43,649 nucleotides of DNA. Source: Planctomycetota bacterium. Lineage in GTDB: Bacteria > Planctomycetota > UBA1135 > GCA-002686595. Positions 7,501 to 16,325 of the stretch are shown here, piece by piece. The position numbers and the translations under genes are program-made. The notes beneath the pieces were generated by a model. It searched no databases, had not been told where the DNA came from, and saw nothing but the letters and a program-made list of their open reading frames with translations. The stretch covers positions 1 through 43,649 of the forward strand of contig JASLMK010000024.1 in assembly GCA_030746555.1 (NCBI GenBank), read 5' to 3'. The stretch's first letter is position 1; each line of letters starts with the position of its first letter.

Positions 7501-8262
7501 CCGGTGAACATGGACGCCCTGGGCGAGCTGGAGGAGGTCGGGGGGCGCCTGGAGTTCCTCGAGGAGCAGACCGCCGACCTCGCGCGCTCGCGCAAGGTCC
7601 TCGACGAGACCCTCAGGAAGATCGAGCGCGAGAGCGAGCGCCTGTTCGTGGAGACCTTCGAGGAGGTGCGCGGCAACTTCCGGAGGATCTTCCGCCAGCT
7701 GTTCGGCGGGGGACGGGCCGACGTCACCCTGCAGGAGGGCGTCGGCGTCCTCGACGCGGGGGTGGAGATCGTCGCGCGCCCCCCCGGCCGCGAGCTCCTG
7801 CCCATCGGCTTGCTCTCAGGCGGCCAGCGCAGCATGACGGCCCTGGCCCTCCTGTTCGCGGTGTTCGAGGCGCGCCCGAGCCCCTTCTGCGTCCTCGACG
7901 AGGTGGACGCCGCCCTCGACGACGCGAACATCCAGCGCTTCCTGGCCATGTTGGAGACCTTCCGGCGCTCGACGCAGTTCGTGCTCGTGACCCACAACAA
8001 GGGCTCGATGACGGCCTGCGAGAGCCTCTACGGCGTGACCATGGCCACCAAGGGGGTCTCGCGCCAGGTCCGGGTGGAGCTCGACGAGGTGGACGAGATC
8101 GTGCCGGACGCATCCGGCGCGCAGCGGGCGAACGCGCGCGGGGAGATCGACGTCGAGAGCGGCGAGCCCGTGAAGGAGCTCACGCCGGCCGGCGTGTCCG
8201 CGGCCCCCGGCGACCGGCACGAGGCGTCAGCCTCCGAGCGCGAAGCTCTCGACCCCCGGTAG
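4513..8262 (+). CDS. smc: Chromosome segregation ATPase SMC
   Basis: SMC dimers with ScpAB compact and segregate the chromosome. The start ATG 4513 is set by the family N-terminus LHRLELLGFKSFAD. Walker A GPNGCGKS lies at residues ~33-40. Long Glu/Arg-rich coiled coil runs on both sides of a hinge at about residues 510-680. The ABC signature LSGGQ is near residue 1102 and Walker B CVLDEVDAALDD near 1126. The 1249-residue length exceeds the usual ~1170-1190, partly through a ~50-residue acidic/polar tail beyond the ATPase head. It follows the ATP-cone gene by 26 nt. Its 3' end overlaps the convergent lipoprotein gene by 36 bp. scpA and scpB are not in the window. Confidence 0.96.
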   Translation: MRLHRLELLGFKSFADRTVFEFGDDTQTGVVGPNGCGKSNVVDALRWVLGEQRPTSMRGKEMTDVIFKGCASRPALGVAEATVVLDNAGRMLPDCGEEVQITRRVFQSGEGEYLIDGRRVRLKDVRELLFDTGLGSRGYSVLEQGRIDAVLSANPVDRRRIFEEAAGISRYRQRKHETELRLARVHQDLARLDDVTGELRTRVRSLKIQAGRAERFVAAKEEWQREKARLLRHRLHSLERSLTECVDDIRAREERLASLRKGREELEGELGLRRGERSTLAAELERVTADVTRLEGDGRAMDERKRQLDLRIAGLERTSRAEEERAAVLAAGLEARGRDLEELQRSREDLAGGAEGAREEVLERSGERKRVDRATRELRARSEEQNTVVLRHLHEKTEAANTLHHLEQGRSGVEERGERVEARLCGVREEVAAAREEAQSRADDFARAEAELVRREALREESAARTTALASALEESAEALRELELDVARRSSAIESLLDRDRERADLGVGSRRLLEAAEEGTLDCPAAELSGLVADHLRCGTDLARALDVVLGERARALVIGNARTARSLAQWLRSGDGGQAALCVPELLGEPTPAPAELDPATAALTRCVLADELEVDEGFESLARALTGDVLVVEELATALEVVRAAPGRRCVTPAGELVDAAGVIAGERTLAQGPVGRRSSAADLQEELAAVEDRRRQAEGERDRQRAGVEEAREAEARQESGLEEQREALAGARGAAATAAARAEDRGAALETLERESAEVLTERERLHEALVAAEVRRQETVAEFERENSILETLEVERRRQEEARDDLGRREGRSQVELTRIEEQLGGLDRRIDDLGAVRAENEAELERARRLAIEAADGAVAARAEREQLAREAAASLNERARADERLRGLREHAGEGDRILDALRGRRDESAAEHERESSALTEVRLTEQRATLAREEVLRRAEEELELDGAGLLEGFQPEEELAGDTALDGLERKVAELRGGLDRLGPVNMDALGELEEVGGRLEFLEEQTADLARSRKVLDETLRKIERESERLFVETFEEVRGNFRRIFRQLFGGGRADVTLQEGVGVLDAGVEIVARPPGRELLPIGLLSGGQRSMTALALLFAVFEARPSPFCVLDEVDAALDDANIQRFLAMLETFRRSTQFVLVTHNKGSMTACESLYGVTMATKGVSRQVRVELDEVDEIVPDASGAQRANARGEIDVESGEPVKELTPAGVSAAPGDRHEASASEREALDPR

Positions 8263-9231
8263 GCCGCGCGCGAGGATCCTGCCGAACACGTCCAGGCTCT
8301 CGACCGAGCAATGCTCGAGCGTGTCCTCGCCGGTGTGCCACCAGCGGTTGTCCGGACCGTACTCCAGGTCGATCAAGTCCACGCTGGGGATGCCGATCTC
8401 CAGGAACGACTGGTGGTCGTCCTTGATCGGGATGCGCCTCCCGGCCACGTGGGCCCCCAGGCCTTCGGCGTGAGCGGCCCGGCGGAAGATCCCCATCAGG
8501 GCGCGATCGGAGTTCATGTCGTCGTTGAGCACCAGGTCCTCGTCGCCGACGAGGTCGATCACGATGCAGGCCTTCACGCTGCGGGCCAGGCCCGACCGCC
8601 TCAGGGACGCCGCGTGGTGGCGTGAACCGTAGCGGTTGTCGATCTGCTCGCGGGCGTCGTCCCAGTTCCACAGCACCGCCTCCTCGCCGTCGACGAACAG
8701 CAGGCGGTAGGTGACCGTGCGCGGCCCGCCCGCGGCCAGGACGCGGGCCAGCTCGAGCAGTACGGCGGTGTTGGAGGCGCCGTCGTTGGCGCCCACGAAG
8801 GGCACTCTGCGCTGGGGCGGATCCCAGTGCTCGGCGAAGCTCTTGGTGTCGAAGTGGCTGACGACCAGCACCATCGGGGGGGGCTCGCCGCCCCGCTCTC
8901 GGCCGGGGAGGTCGACGTACACGTTCGCCATGGCGAGCGGGCCGCGCGGCGTGGAGGCGGTGAACGCCTCGCGCACCGGCTCGAGTCCGAAGCCCTCGAG
9001 GGCGGCTTCGATGTAGGCCCGCGTCTCCTCGGCGGCCTCGCTTCCCGCGGGCCTGGGACCGAGGGCGACCTGCGCCTCGAGGTGGGCCCAGGCGCGGTGG
9101 GCGTCGAGGACGAGGGCCTCGCCCGCCTGCGCTGCGCCGTTCTCGCCGCTACAGGCGATGGGCGGGACCGCGGCGCAGGCCACGAGGATGAGGACGGGCG
9201 GGAGACCCCAGAGGCTGGGAGAGCGCAACAT
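8227..9231 (-). CDS. M28-family lipoprotein, glutaminyl-peptide cyclotransferase-like
   Basis: This 334-residue protein starts at ATG 9231 with a short signal sequence and a lipobox (LVAC, Cys19), so it should be a lipoprotein. The core is a zinc M28 fold: VVSHFDTK near residue 130, GANDGASNTAVLLEL (first metal Asp), FVDGEEA (Glu), VIDLVGD (Asp) and WWHTGEDT (His). The segment IGIPSVDLIDLEYGPDNRWW resembles glutaminyl cyclases more than aminopeptidases, so it may cyclise N-terminal Gln; an exopeptidase role is the alternative. It is convergent with smc (36 bp overlap) and divergent from prkA with 220 bp between the starts. That divergent stretch otherwise shows only a weak -10 for this gene. 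Confidence 0.85.
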   Translation of the reverse strand: MLRSPSLWGLPPVLILVACAAVPPIACSGENGAAQAGEALVLDAHRAWAHLEAQVALGPRPAGSEAAEETRAYIEAALEGFGLEPVREAFTASTPRGPLAMANVYVDLPGRERGGEPPPMVLVVSHFDTKSFAEHWDPPQRRVPFVGANDGASNTAVLLELARVLAAGGPRTVTYRLLFVDGEEAVLWNWDDAREQIDNRYGSRHHAASLRRSGLARSVKACIVIDLVGDEDLVLNDDMNSDRALMGIFRRAAHAEGLGAHVAGRRIPIKDDHQSFLEIGIPSVDLIDLEYGPDNRWWHTGEDTLEHCSVESLDVFGRILARGLPGVESFALGG

Positions 9232-9237
9232 CGCTGC

Positions 9238-9243
9238 AGGATA
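9238..9243 (-). promoter_or_regulatory. -10 candidate TATCCT, 6 nt before the M28 lipoprotein ATG
   Basis: On the minus strand TATCCT is followed by six bases and then ATG 9231, which would place the transcript start at or beside the start codon. No recognisable -35 lies 17-18 bp upstream, so this is the weakest member of the leaderless-type set in this window. Confidence 0.3.
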
Positions 9244-9451
9244 GCGGCCGCGGGCCCCCGAGGGGACCGTCCGCCGGCCCCAGGGGCGATCCCGCGCCGG
9301 CTGTGGGCGGGCTCCCGGTCGCCGCCCTGGGAACGGGCGGCGGTCGGTGTTCAGCCCCGAGGGCCTTTGTACCGACATGGAAATGGGCGATTCCCCGTCC
9401 GTCCTGCTCCCTCGTCCACGTCCCCGCCAACCCACACCGCCGTGCGCCGTC

Positions 9452-11512
<2,061 letters not shown>

Positions 11513-11521
11513 GGCGGTGCG

Positions 11522-12628
11522 ATGTTCCGCATCGAACGCGACCGGGCGCGCTTCCGTGAGATCGTCCGCGGGAAGCTGCGCCAGGACCTGCGCAAGTACC
11601 TGTCGAGCACGGAGCTCATCGGTCGCCGCGGCGACAAGGCGGTCTCGATCCCGATCCCACAGGTCGAGCTGCCGCGCTTTCGGTTTGGCGACAACTCCAA
11701 GCGCGGGGTCGGTCAGGGCGACGGCGACGGCGGGCCGCCTGGAGACGGGGAGGCCTCCGAGGGCGAGGGCGCCGGCGGGGCCGGGGACCAGGAGGGCCGG
11801 CACATCCTCGAGGTCGACGTGGACCTCGCGGACCTCGCGGAGATGCTCGGGGACGAGCTGGAGCTGCCCGACATCCAGCCGCGAGGGGACCGCCTGCTCT
11901 CGAGCGAAGGCGGGCGCTACTCGGGCATTCGCCAGGCCGGACCGCGCTCCTTGCGCCACTTTCGCCGCACCTTTCGCAACGCCCTCAAGCGCACGGTCGC
12001 CTCCGGGGAGTGGGATTCCGCCGATCCGCGCGTCGTGCCTCAAGGGGACGACGAGCGCTTCCGCTGGCGCCGGACCTGTCCGCGGCCGGAGTCCTCCGCG
12101 GTCATCTTCCACATCATGGACGTCTCCGGCTCGATGGGCCGGGAGCAGAAGGACGTCGTGCGCATCAAGGCCTTCTGGATCGACACCTGGCTGCGCAGCC
12201 AGTACCAGAACCTCGAGGTCGTCTACGTCGTCCACGACGCCGTGGCCAAGGTCGTCGACCAGCAGACGTTCTTCCACCTGCGCGAGTCTGGCGGCACGAA
12301 GATCTCCTCCGCCTACGAGCTGTGCCTGGACCTGATCCGCGAGCGCTATCGCCCCGAGGAGTGGAACATCTACCCGTTCCACTACTCCGATGGCGACAAC
12401 TGGTCGGCGCGCGACACCGAGCGCTGCGTCGGAATCCTGCGCGACGAGGTCCTCCCGCGGGTGAACCAGTTCTGCTACGGGCAGGTCAAGAGCGCCTACG
12501 GCTCCGGGCAGTTCAAGAAGGACCTCGACTCCTCGTTGGCGGACGAGGAGCGCCTCGTGACGGCGTCGGTGGACGACCGCGAGGGGATCCCCGACGCCGT
12601 GCGCGCGTTCCTGGGGAGCGGGAGATAG
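11522..12628 (+). CDS. yeaH: YeaH/DUF444 (UPF0229) von Willebrand-like protein
   Basis: The 368-residue protein starts at ATG 11522 (GAGG about 8 nt upstream), nine bases after prkA. Residues 1-60 carry the usual basic start (RDRARFREIVRGKLRQDLRKYL). A Gly/Asp-rich linker covers about 60-100. The DUF444 core then contains HIMDVSGSMG near residue 200, a metal-ion-dependent adhesion site (DxSxS) of the von Willebrand A type, and later YPFHYSDGDNW. E. coli YeaH works with YeaG under nitrogen starvation and other stresses. I infer it is an adaptor between the PrkA kinase and the SpoVR-like protein, since the three genes are tightly linked here. Confidence 0.93.
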   Translation: MFRIERDRARFREIVRGKLRQDLRKYLSSTELIGRRGDKAVSIPIPQVELPRFRFGDNSKRGVGQGDGDGGPPGDGEASEGEGAGGAGDQEGRHILEVDVDLADLAEMLGDELELPDIQPRGDRLLSSEGGRYSGIRQAGPRSLRHFRRTFRNALKRTVASGEWDSADPRVVPQGDDERFRWRRTCPRPESSAVIFHIMDVSGSMGREQKDVVRIKAFWIDTWLRSQYQNLEVVYVVHDAVAKVVDQQTFFHLRESGGTKISSAYELCLDLIRERYRPEEWNIYPFHYSDGDNWSARDTERCVGILRDEVLPRVNQFCYGQVKSAYGSGQFKKDLDSSLADEERLVTASVDDREGIPDAVRAFLGSGR

Positions 12629-12630
12629 GC

Positions 12631-14052
12631 GTGCGCCCCAATGGCGGACTGACCGGCGAGCTCGGCGACCTCTCCGTCGCCATCGAAGGCGTGGCGCGCG
12701 ACGCGGGCCTGGACTTCTTCGACGTCGTCTTCGAGCTGCTCGACGCGGGAGACGTGAACGCCATCGCATCCTACGGCGGCTTCCCCGTGCGCTACCCCTC
12801 GTGGCGCTTCGGGATGGAGTACGAGCGCCTCGAGAAGGGCTACCGCTTCGGGCTCTCCAAGATCTACGAGCTGGTCATCAACAACGACCCGACCTACGCC
12901 TACCTCGTCAGGTCCAACTCGTTGATGGAGCAGAAGCTGGTCATGGCGCACGTCTTCGGCCATGCGGATTTCTTCAAGCACAACGTCTGGTTCCGGCCGA
13001 CCGAGCGCCAGATGGTCGACGTCATGGCGAGCCACGGCACCCGGATGCGCCGCTACGTGGACGCCTTCGGGCAGGATTGCGTCGAGCGATTCCTGGACCT
13101 GGCCCTGTCCCTCGACACGCTCATCGATCCCTACCTGCCCGTGCGGGGCCTGCGGGCGGGGCTGGGCGACACCGAGCGCGAGGACCACCTCTCCCGGGCC
13201 CGGCGCTCGTTCGACGTGGCGTGCTCCTCGCCCGTGGCGCGCGGGACGGCCGCGGCGGAACCGGGGGGTGCGGGGGCTGGGGACGCGGCGACCTTCGACC
13301 TGCTGGGTTTCCTCGCGGAACGGGCGGATCTCGAGGAGTGGCAGCGGGACGTCTTGCGCATGGTGCGGGCGGAGGCGTACTACTTCGCACCGCAGCGCAT
13401 GACCAAGATCATGAACGAGGGCTGGGCCTCGTTCTGGCACAGCCGCATCCTGACTCGCGGGGTCCTGGGCGTGGAGGAGATCGTCGACTTCGCCGACTGC
13501 CACAGCGGAGCGACGGCGACGGTTCCCGGCCAGCTCAATCCCTACAAGCTCGGCATCGACCTGTTCCGCTACGCCGAGGAGAAGGGGATGGACCTCTTCC
13601 ACCTGCGCGCGGTGCACAACGACGTGAGCTTCATCGACGCGGTCATCGACGAGGAGTTCGCCGAGCGCAGCCGCCTGTTCGTCTACGACCGCAACTCCCG
13701 CACCGGCAGGACCGAGACCGTCCGGCGCGACTGGCGGGAGACCAAGGACGAGCTCCTGCGCAGCCTCTCCTGGGGCGGCCTGCCGCGCATCGAGCTCGCC
13801 GACCCCGACCACTTCGGCCGTGGCGAGCTCCTCCTGCGCCACCACTTCGACGGCCGCGAGCTCCAGCTCGATCAGGCCGGCACGCTCCTGAAGCAGCTAG
13901 CCTCCCTGTGGGGGCGGGCGGTGCACCTGTTGACGCGCGAGGCCGACGGGGGCCGGCGCCTGACCGCCGAGGACGGAGAGGTCCGCATCGTCGAGGTCCC
14001 CGGCGGCGGGGGCGAGGCCGGCGACGGCCCTGAAGGCTTGCGGGCCGGCTGA
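12631..14052 (+). CDS. spoVR: SpoVR/YcgB family protein
   Basis: The start GTG 12631 lies two bases after the yeaH stop and begins 473 residues that match the SpoVR family. Key segments are YPSWRFGMEYERL, KIYELVINNDPTYAYL, HVFGHADFFKHN near residue 107, and MNEGWASFWH near 262. The paired HxxxH and NEG...H motifs resemble a metalloenzyme site, although no activity is established. SpoVR was named for B. subtilis cortex formation; in non-sporulating bacteria (YcgB in E. coli) it belongs to the PrkA-YeaH stress module. The frame is open much further upstream, inside yeaH, but only the part after 12631 is family-like. Confidence 0.94.
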   Translation: MRPNGGLTGELGDLSVAIEGVARDAGLDFFDVVFELLDAGDVNAIASYGGFPVRYPSWRFGMEYERLEKGYRFGLSKIYELVINNDPTYAYLVRSNSLMEQKLVMAHVFGHADFFKHNVWFRPTERQMVDVMASHGTRMRRYVDAFGQDCVERFLDLALSLDTLIDPYLPVRGLRAGLGDTEREDHLSRARRSFDVACSSPVARGTAAAEPGGAGAGDAATFDLLGFLAERADLEEWQRDVLRMVRAEAYYFAPQRMTKIMNEGWASFWHSRILTRGVLGVEEIVDFADCHSGATATVPGQLNPYKLGIDLFRYAEEKGMDLFHLRAVHNDVSFIDAVIDEEFAERSRLFVYDRNSRTGRTETVRRDWRETKDELLRSLSWGGLPRIELADPDHFGRGELLLRHHFDGRELQLDQAGTLLKQLASLWGRAVHLLTREADGGRRLTAEDGEVRIVEVPGGGGEAGDGPEGLRAG

Positions 14053-14078
14053 ACTCCGGCGCGGGAGGTCCCCGGCGC

Positions 14079-14107
14079 TTGCGCCGCGACCCGCGCGCGG
14101 CCACACT
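14079..14107 (+). promoter_or_regulatory. Promoter candidate TTGCGC-17-CACACT, leaderless geometry
   Basis: TTGCGC (14079-14084) and CACACT (14102-14107) are separated by exactly 17 bp. The downstream ATG 14115 comes 7 nt after the -10, so transcription would start at the start codon. No Shine-Dalgarno is present before this ATG, which fits a leaderless transcript. Confidence 0.45.
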
Positions 14108-14114
14108 CGGGCCC

Positions 14115-15338
14115 ATGCCCTCACCCGCCGCGCGTGCCTGTGTGACCCTCGCCCTGTGCCTCTGCGCCGGCGCCTGCCGGGACGCCCGGGAGTCGGTCGA
14201 CGCGCCCCTGGCCTTCGAGCCCAACGCCAGCGGCTCCAACGGCTGCTCGGGACCGGCAGCCTCCTTCTCCGTCGCGCCGCAAGCCGTCCCCCTGGCGAGC
14301 TTCGCTCCCGGCTACGCCAGCCAGGTGACGGCGGCCCTCGACCAGGACGCCCTCTACCTGAGCGGCTCGGACGCCTCGGTGTGGGTCGTCGACGTCGCCG
14401 ACCCGGCCGCGCCGATCGAGCAGGTGCTCGTCTCCCCCGGAGTCGTCGCCGCCGCCCTGGCCCTCATGGGCGTCGATCCGACGGTGGTCCCGGCCCTCTC
14501 GGGCCTGGCCGTCCTGGACGCGCAGACCCTGCTCGTCGCGGAGCTGGCGACGAACGTGATCCTGGCGGTGGACCGCACGACGACCGACACCGTCTCGCTC
14601 TACGCGGGGCTTCCCCTGGTCACTCCCGGTCACGCCGACGGCATCGCCGGCCTGGCGCGCTTCAGCTTCGGGACCGCGGCGGGCATCTGCCCCAACAGCT
14701 ACGGCGTGTTCGTCGCCGACCCGGGGAACCACGCTCTGCGGCTGGTCACCGACGAGGTCGACGAGGACGGGACCCTCACCCGGGTCGTGACCACCCTGGC
14801 CGGCATCGGTGCGCCGCTGACCGCCGACGGCGTCCTCCAGGCGGCGGCCTTCGACACGCCGACGGGGGTCACCTCGACCTGCTTCGACACCCTGATCGTC
14901 TCCGAGCGCGGCGACTTCGGCTCAGGCGCGGTCCTGCGCGGGGTCACCGTGCTCTCCGACTCCAACCCCTTCTTCGGCCCCGACGGGTTCGTCGAGACCC
15001 TGGTGGGGGAGGCGGGCAACGCGGACACGCGGTCCGGCGTGGACGCCACCGGCGAGGAAGCCGCCGACGACCTCGCCCTGGCCGCGGGCCCCACAGCCCC
15101 CCTCTCGACCACCGACGGCGAGGTCTACTGGGTGGACTCGCAGACCGGCGTCCTGCGCCGCTGGAGCGGACGCGACGTCGACTGCCCCCTGGCGAGCGAC
15201 TGTGACGCCGCCGTGGCCGCGCCGAGCTTTGGCGCGACAGGCGCGCACTCGGTGTGCCAGTCTGCGGCGGGGGACCTCTACGTGCTCGACGTCGAACCCC
15301 TCGGGCTCACCGCGACCCTCTGGCGCATCGCTCCATGA
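14115..15338 (+). CDS. Putative lipoprotein with NHL-like beta-propeller
   Basis: The 407-residue protein starts at ATG 14115 with a hydrophobic signal and a lipobox-like AGAC (Cys21). The rest has repeating beta-strand units of NHL/propeller style: VWVVDVADPAAPIEQVLV, GLAVLDAQTLLVAELATNVIL, YGVFVADPGNHALRLV, DTLIVSERGDFGSGAVLRGV and GEVYWVDSQTGVLRRW. Scattered Cys pairs could form disulfides in the envelope. Such propellers usually bind proteins or sugars; no catalytic motif is visible. It follows the SpoVR operon by 62 bp, has its own candidate promoter, and its stop overlaps the start of the nuclease gene (ATGA). The link to the nuclease may be only translational. Confidence 0.65.
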   Translation: MPSPAARACVTLALCLCAGACRDARESVDAPLAFEPNASGSNGCSGPAASFSVAPQAVPLASFAPGYASQVTAALDQDALYLSGSDASVWVVDVADPAAPIEQVLVSPGVVAAALALMGVDPTVVPALSGLAVLDAQTLLVAELATNVILAVDRTTTDTVSLYAGLPLVTPGHADGIAGLARFSFGTAAGICPNSYGVFVADPGNHALRLVTDEVDEDGTLTRVVTTLAGIGAPLTADGVLQAAAFDTPTGVTSTCFDTLIVSERGDFGSGAVLRGVTVLSDSNPFFGPDGFVETLVGEAGNADTRSGVDATGEEAADDLALAAGPTAPLSTTDGEVYWVDSQTGVLRRWSGRDVDCPLASDCDAAVAAPSFGATGAHSVCQSAAGDLYVLDVEPLGLTATLWRIAP

Positions 15339-16276
15339 GCGGCCTGGTCCACGAGTTCTCCTGGTCAGCCTCACGGGCCGCGAACTTCGCTTCCTGCCGG
15401 AGGCGCTACTTCCACGACTACTACGGCTCTTGGCGGGGTTGGGACTCCCGCGCTCCCCAGTGGCGGCGCACGACCTACCTGCTCAAGAAGATGACCCGCA
15501 TGCCGATGCTGGCGGGGGACTGCGTGCACCGCGCCCTCGCGGAGTGGATGGAAGGGCGGGCCCGGGGTCGAACGGCGTCGGAGGAGGAGGTGACCGAGCG
15601 CGCGATCGGGTGGTTGCGGACAGGCTACCGCGAGTCGAGAGACGGTGCATGGCGGGCGCGCCCGGCCAAGTTCACCCATCTCGCCGAGCACCACTACGGC
15701 GAGGCGGTGATCGCGGAGGAGGGCGGCCGCGCCGCGGAGTACGGCGGTCGCTACCGCGACCGCATCCGCCGCTGCGTGAACCAGTTCTTCGCCCTCGACG
15801 GGCTCGAGGAGGCGCGCACGGTCGATCCGGCGGCGTTCTTGGCCCTCGAGGAGATGGGGACCATCGAGCTCTCCGGCTCCAAGGTCTACTGCATCCCCGA
15901 CTTCGCGACCCAGGTGCCGACGAGCGACGGACGCGCGATCCGCATCTACGACTGGAAGACCGGTCGTCCCCGCAAAGCCGATCGCTTCCAGTTGGCGGTC
16001 TACGTGCTGTACGCCCGCGAGAAGTGGGACGCCCGCCCCGAGGAGGTGACCTGCAGCGACGTGTACCTGGAAGACGGCGAGCTGACCGTCGAGCGCTTCG
16101 ACGCGGAGGAGGTGGAGCGCGTCGAGGAGCGGATCGCCGAGTCGATGGAGGAGATGCGCGCCCTGCACTTCGACGCCGATTCTGGCGACGGAGACAGCGA
16201 GACCTTCCCGATGATCTGCGATCCCAAGTCGCGGGAGTGCGCCACCTGCAACTACCGCGAGCTCTGCGGGCGCTGA
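15335..16276 (+). CDS. PD-(D/E)XK nuclease of the Cas4/AddB/Dna2 type with iron-sulfur cysteines
   Basis: The 313-residue protein overlaps the previous stop in ATGA. The fold is recognisable from FSWSASRAANFASCRRRYF at the N-terminus, an acidic residue before IPDFATQ, the catalytic IYDWKTGR near residue 208, and the helix motif RFQLAVYVLY. Cys21 together with Cys302, Cys305 and Cys311 (CATCNYRELC) gives the one-plus-three cysteine pattern of the 4Fe-4S staple in AddB, Dna2 and Cas4; Cys295 is extra. It should be a DNA exonuclease or recombination-repair factor. No cas1, cas2 or repeat array is nearby, so there is no support for a CRISPR role. Confidence 0.82.
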   Translation: MSGLVHEFSWSASRAANFASCRRRYFHDYYGSWRGWDSRAPQWRRTTYLLKKMTRMPMLAGDCVHRALAEWMEGRARGRTASEEEVTERAIGWLRTGYRESRDGAWRARPAKFTHLAEHHYGEAVIAEEGGRAAEYGGRYRDRIRRCVNQFFALDGLEEARTVDPAAFLALEEMGTIELSGSKVYCIPDFATQVPTSDGRAIRIYDWKTGRPRKADRFQLAVYVLYAREKWDARPEEVTCSDVYLEDGELTVERFDAEEVERVEERIAESMEEMRALHFDADSGDGDSETFPMICDPKSRECATCNYRELCGR

Positions 16277-16325
16277 GGGCTTCGCGGCTCTCGATCGATC
16301 CCATCCCGAATCCACGGACGGCCTC

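Noticed and set aside
12631..14052. Sporulation genes implied by SpoVR
   Set aside because: SpoVR/YcgB is widespread in non-sporulating bacteria with PrkA and YeaH; no other sporulation gene is present.
15335..16276. CRISPR-Cas locus suggested by the Cas4-like nuclease
   Set aside because: No cas1/cas2 and no regularly spaced repeats occur anywhere in the window; AddB/Dna2-like relatives share the same cysteines.
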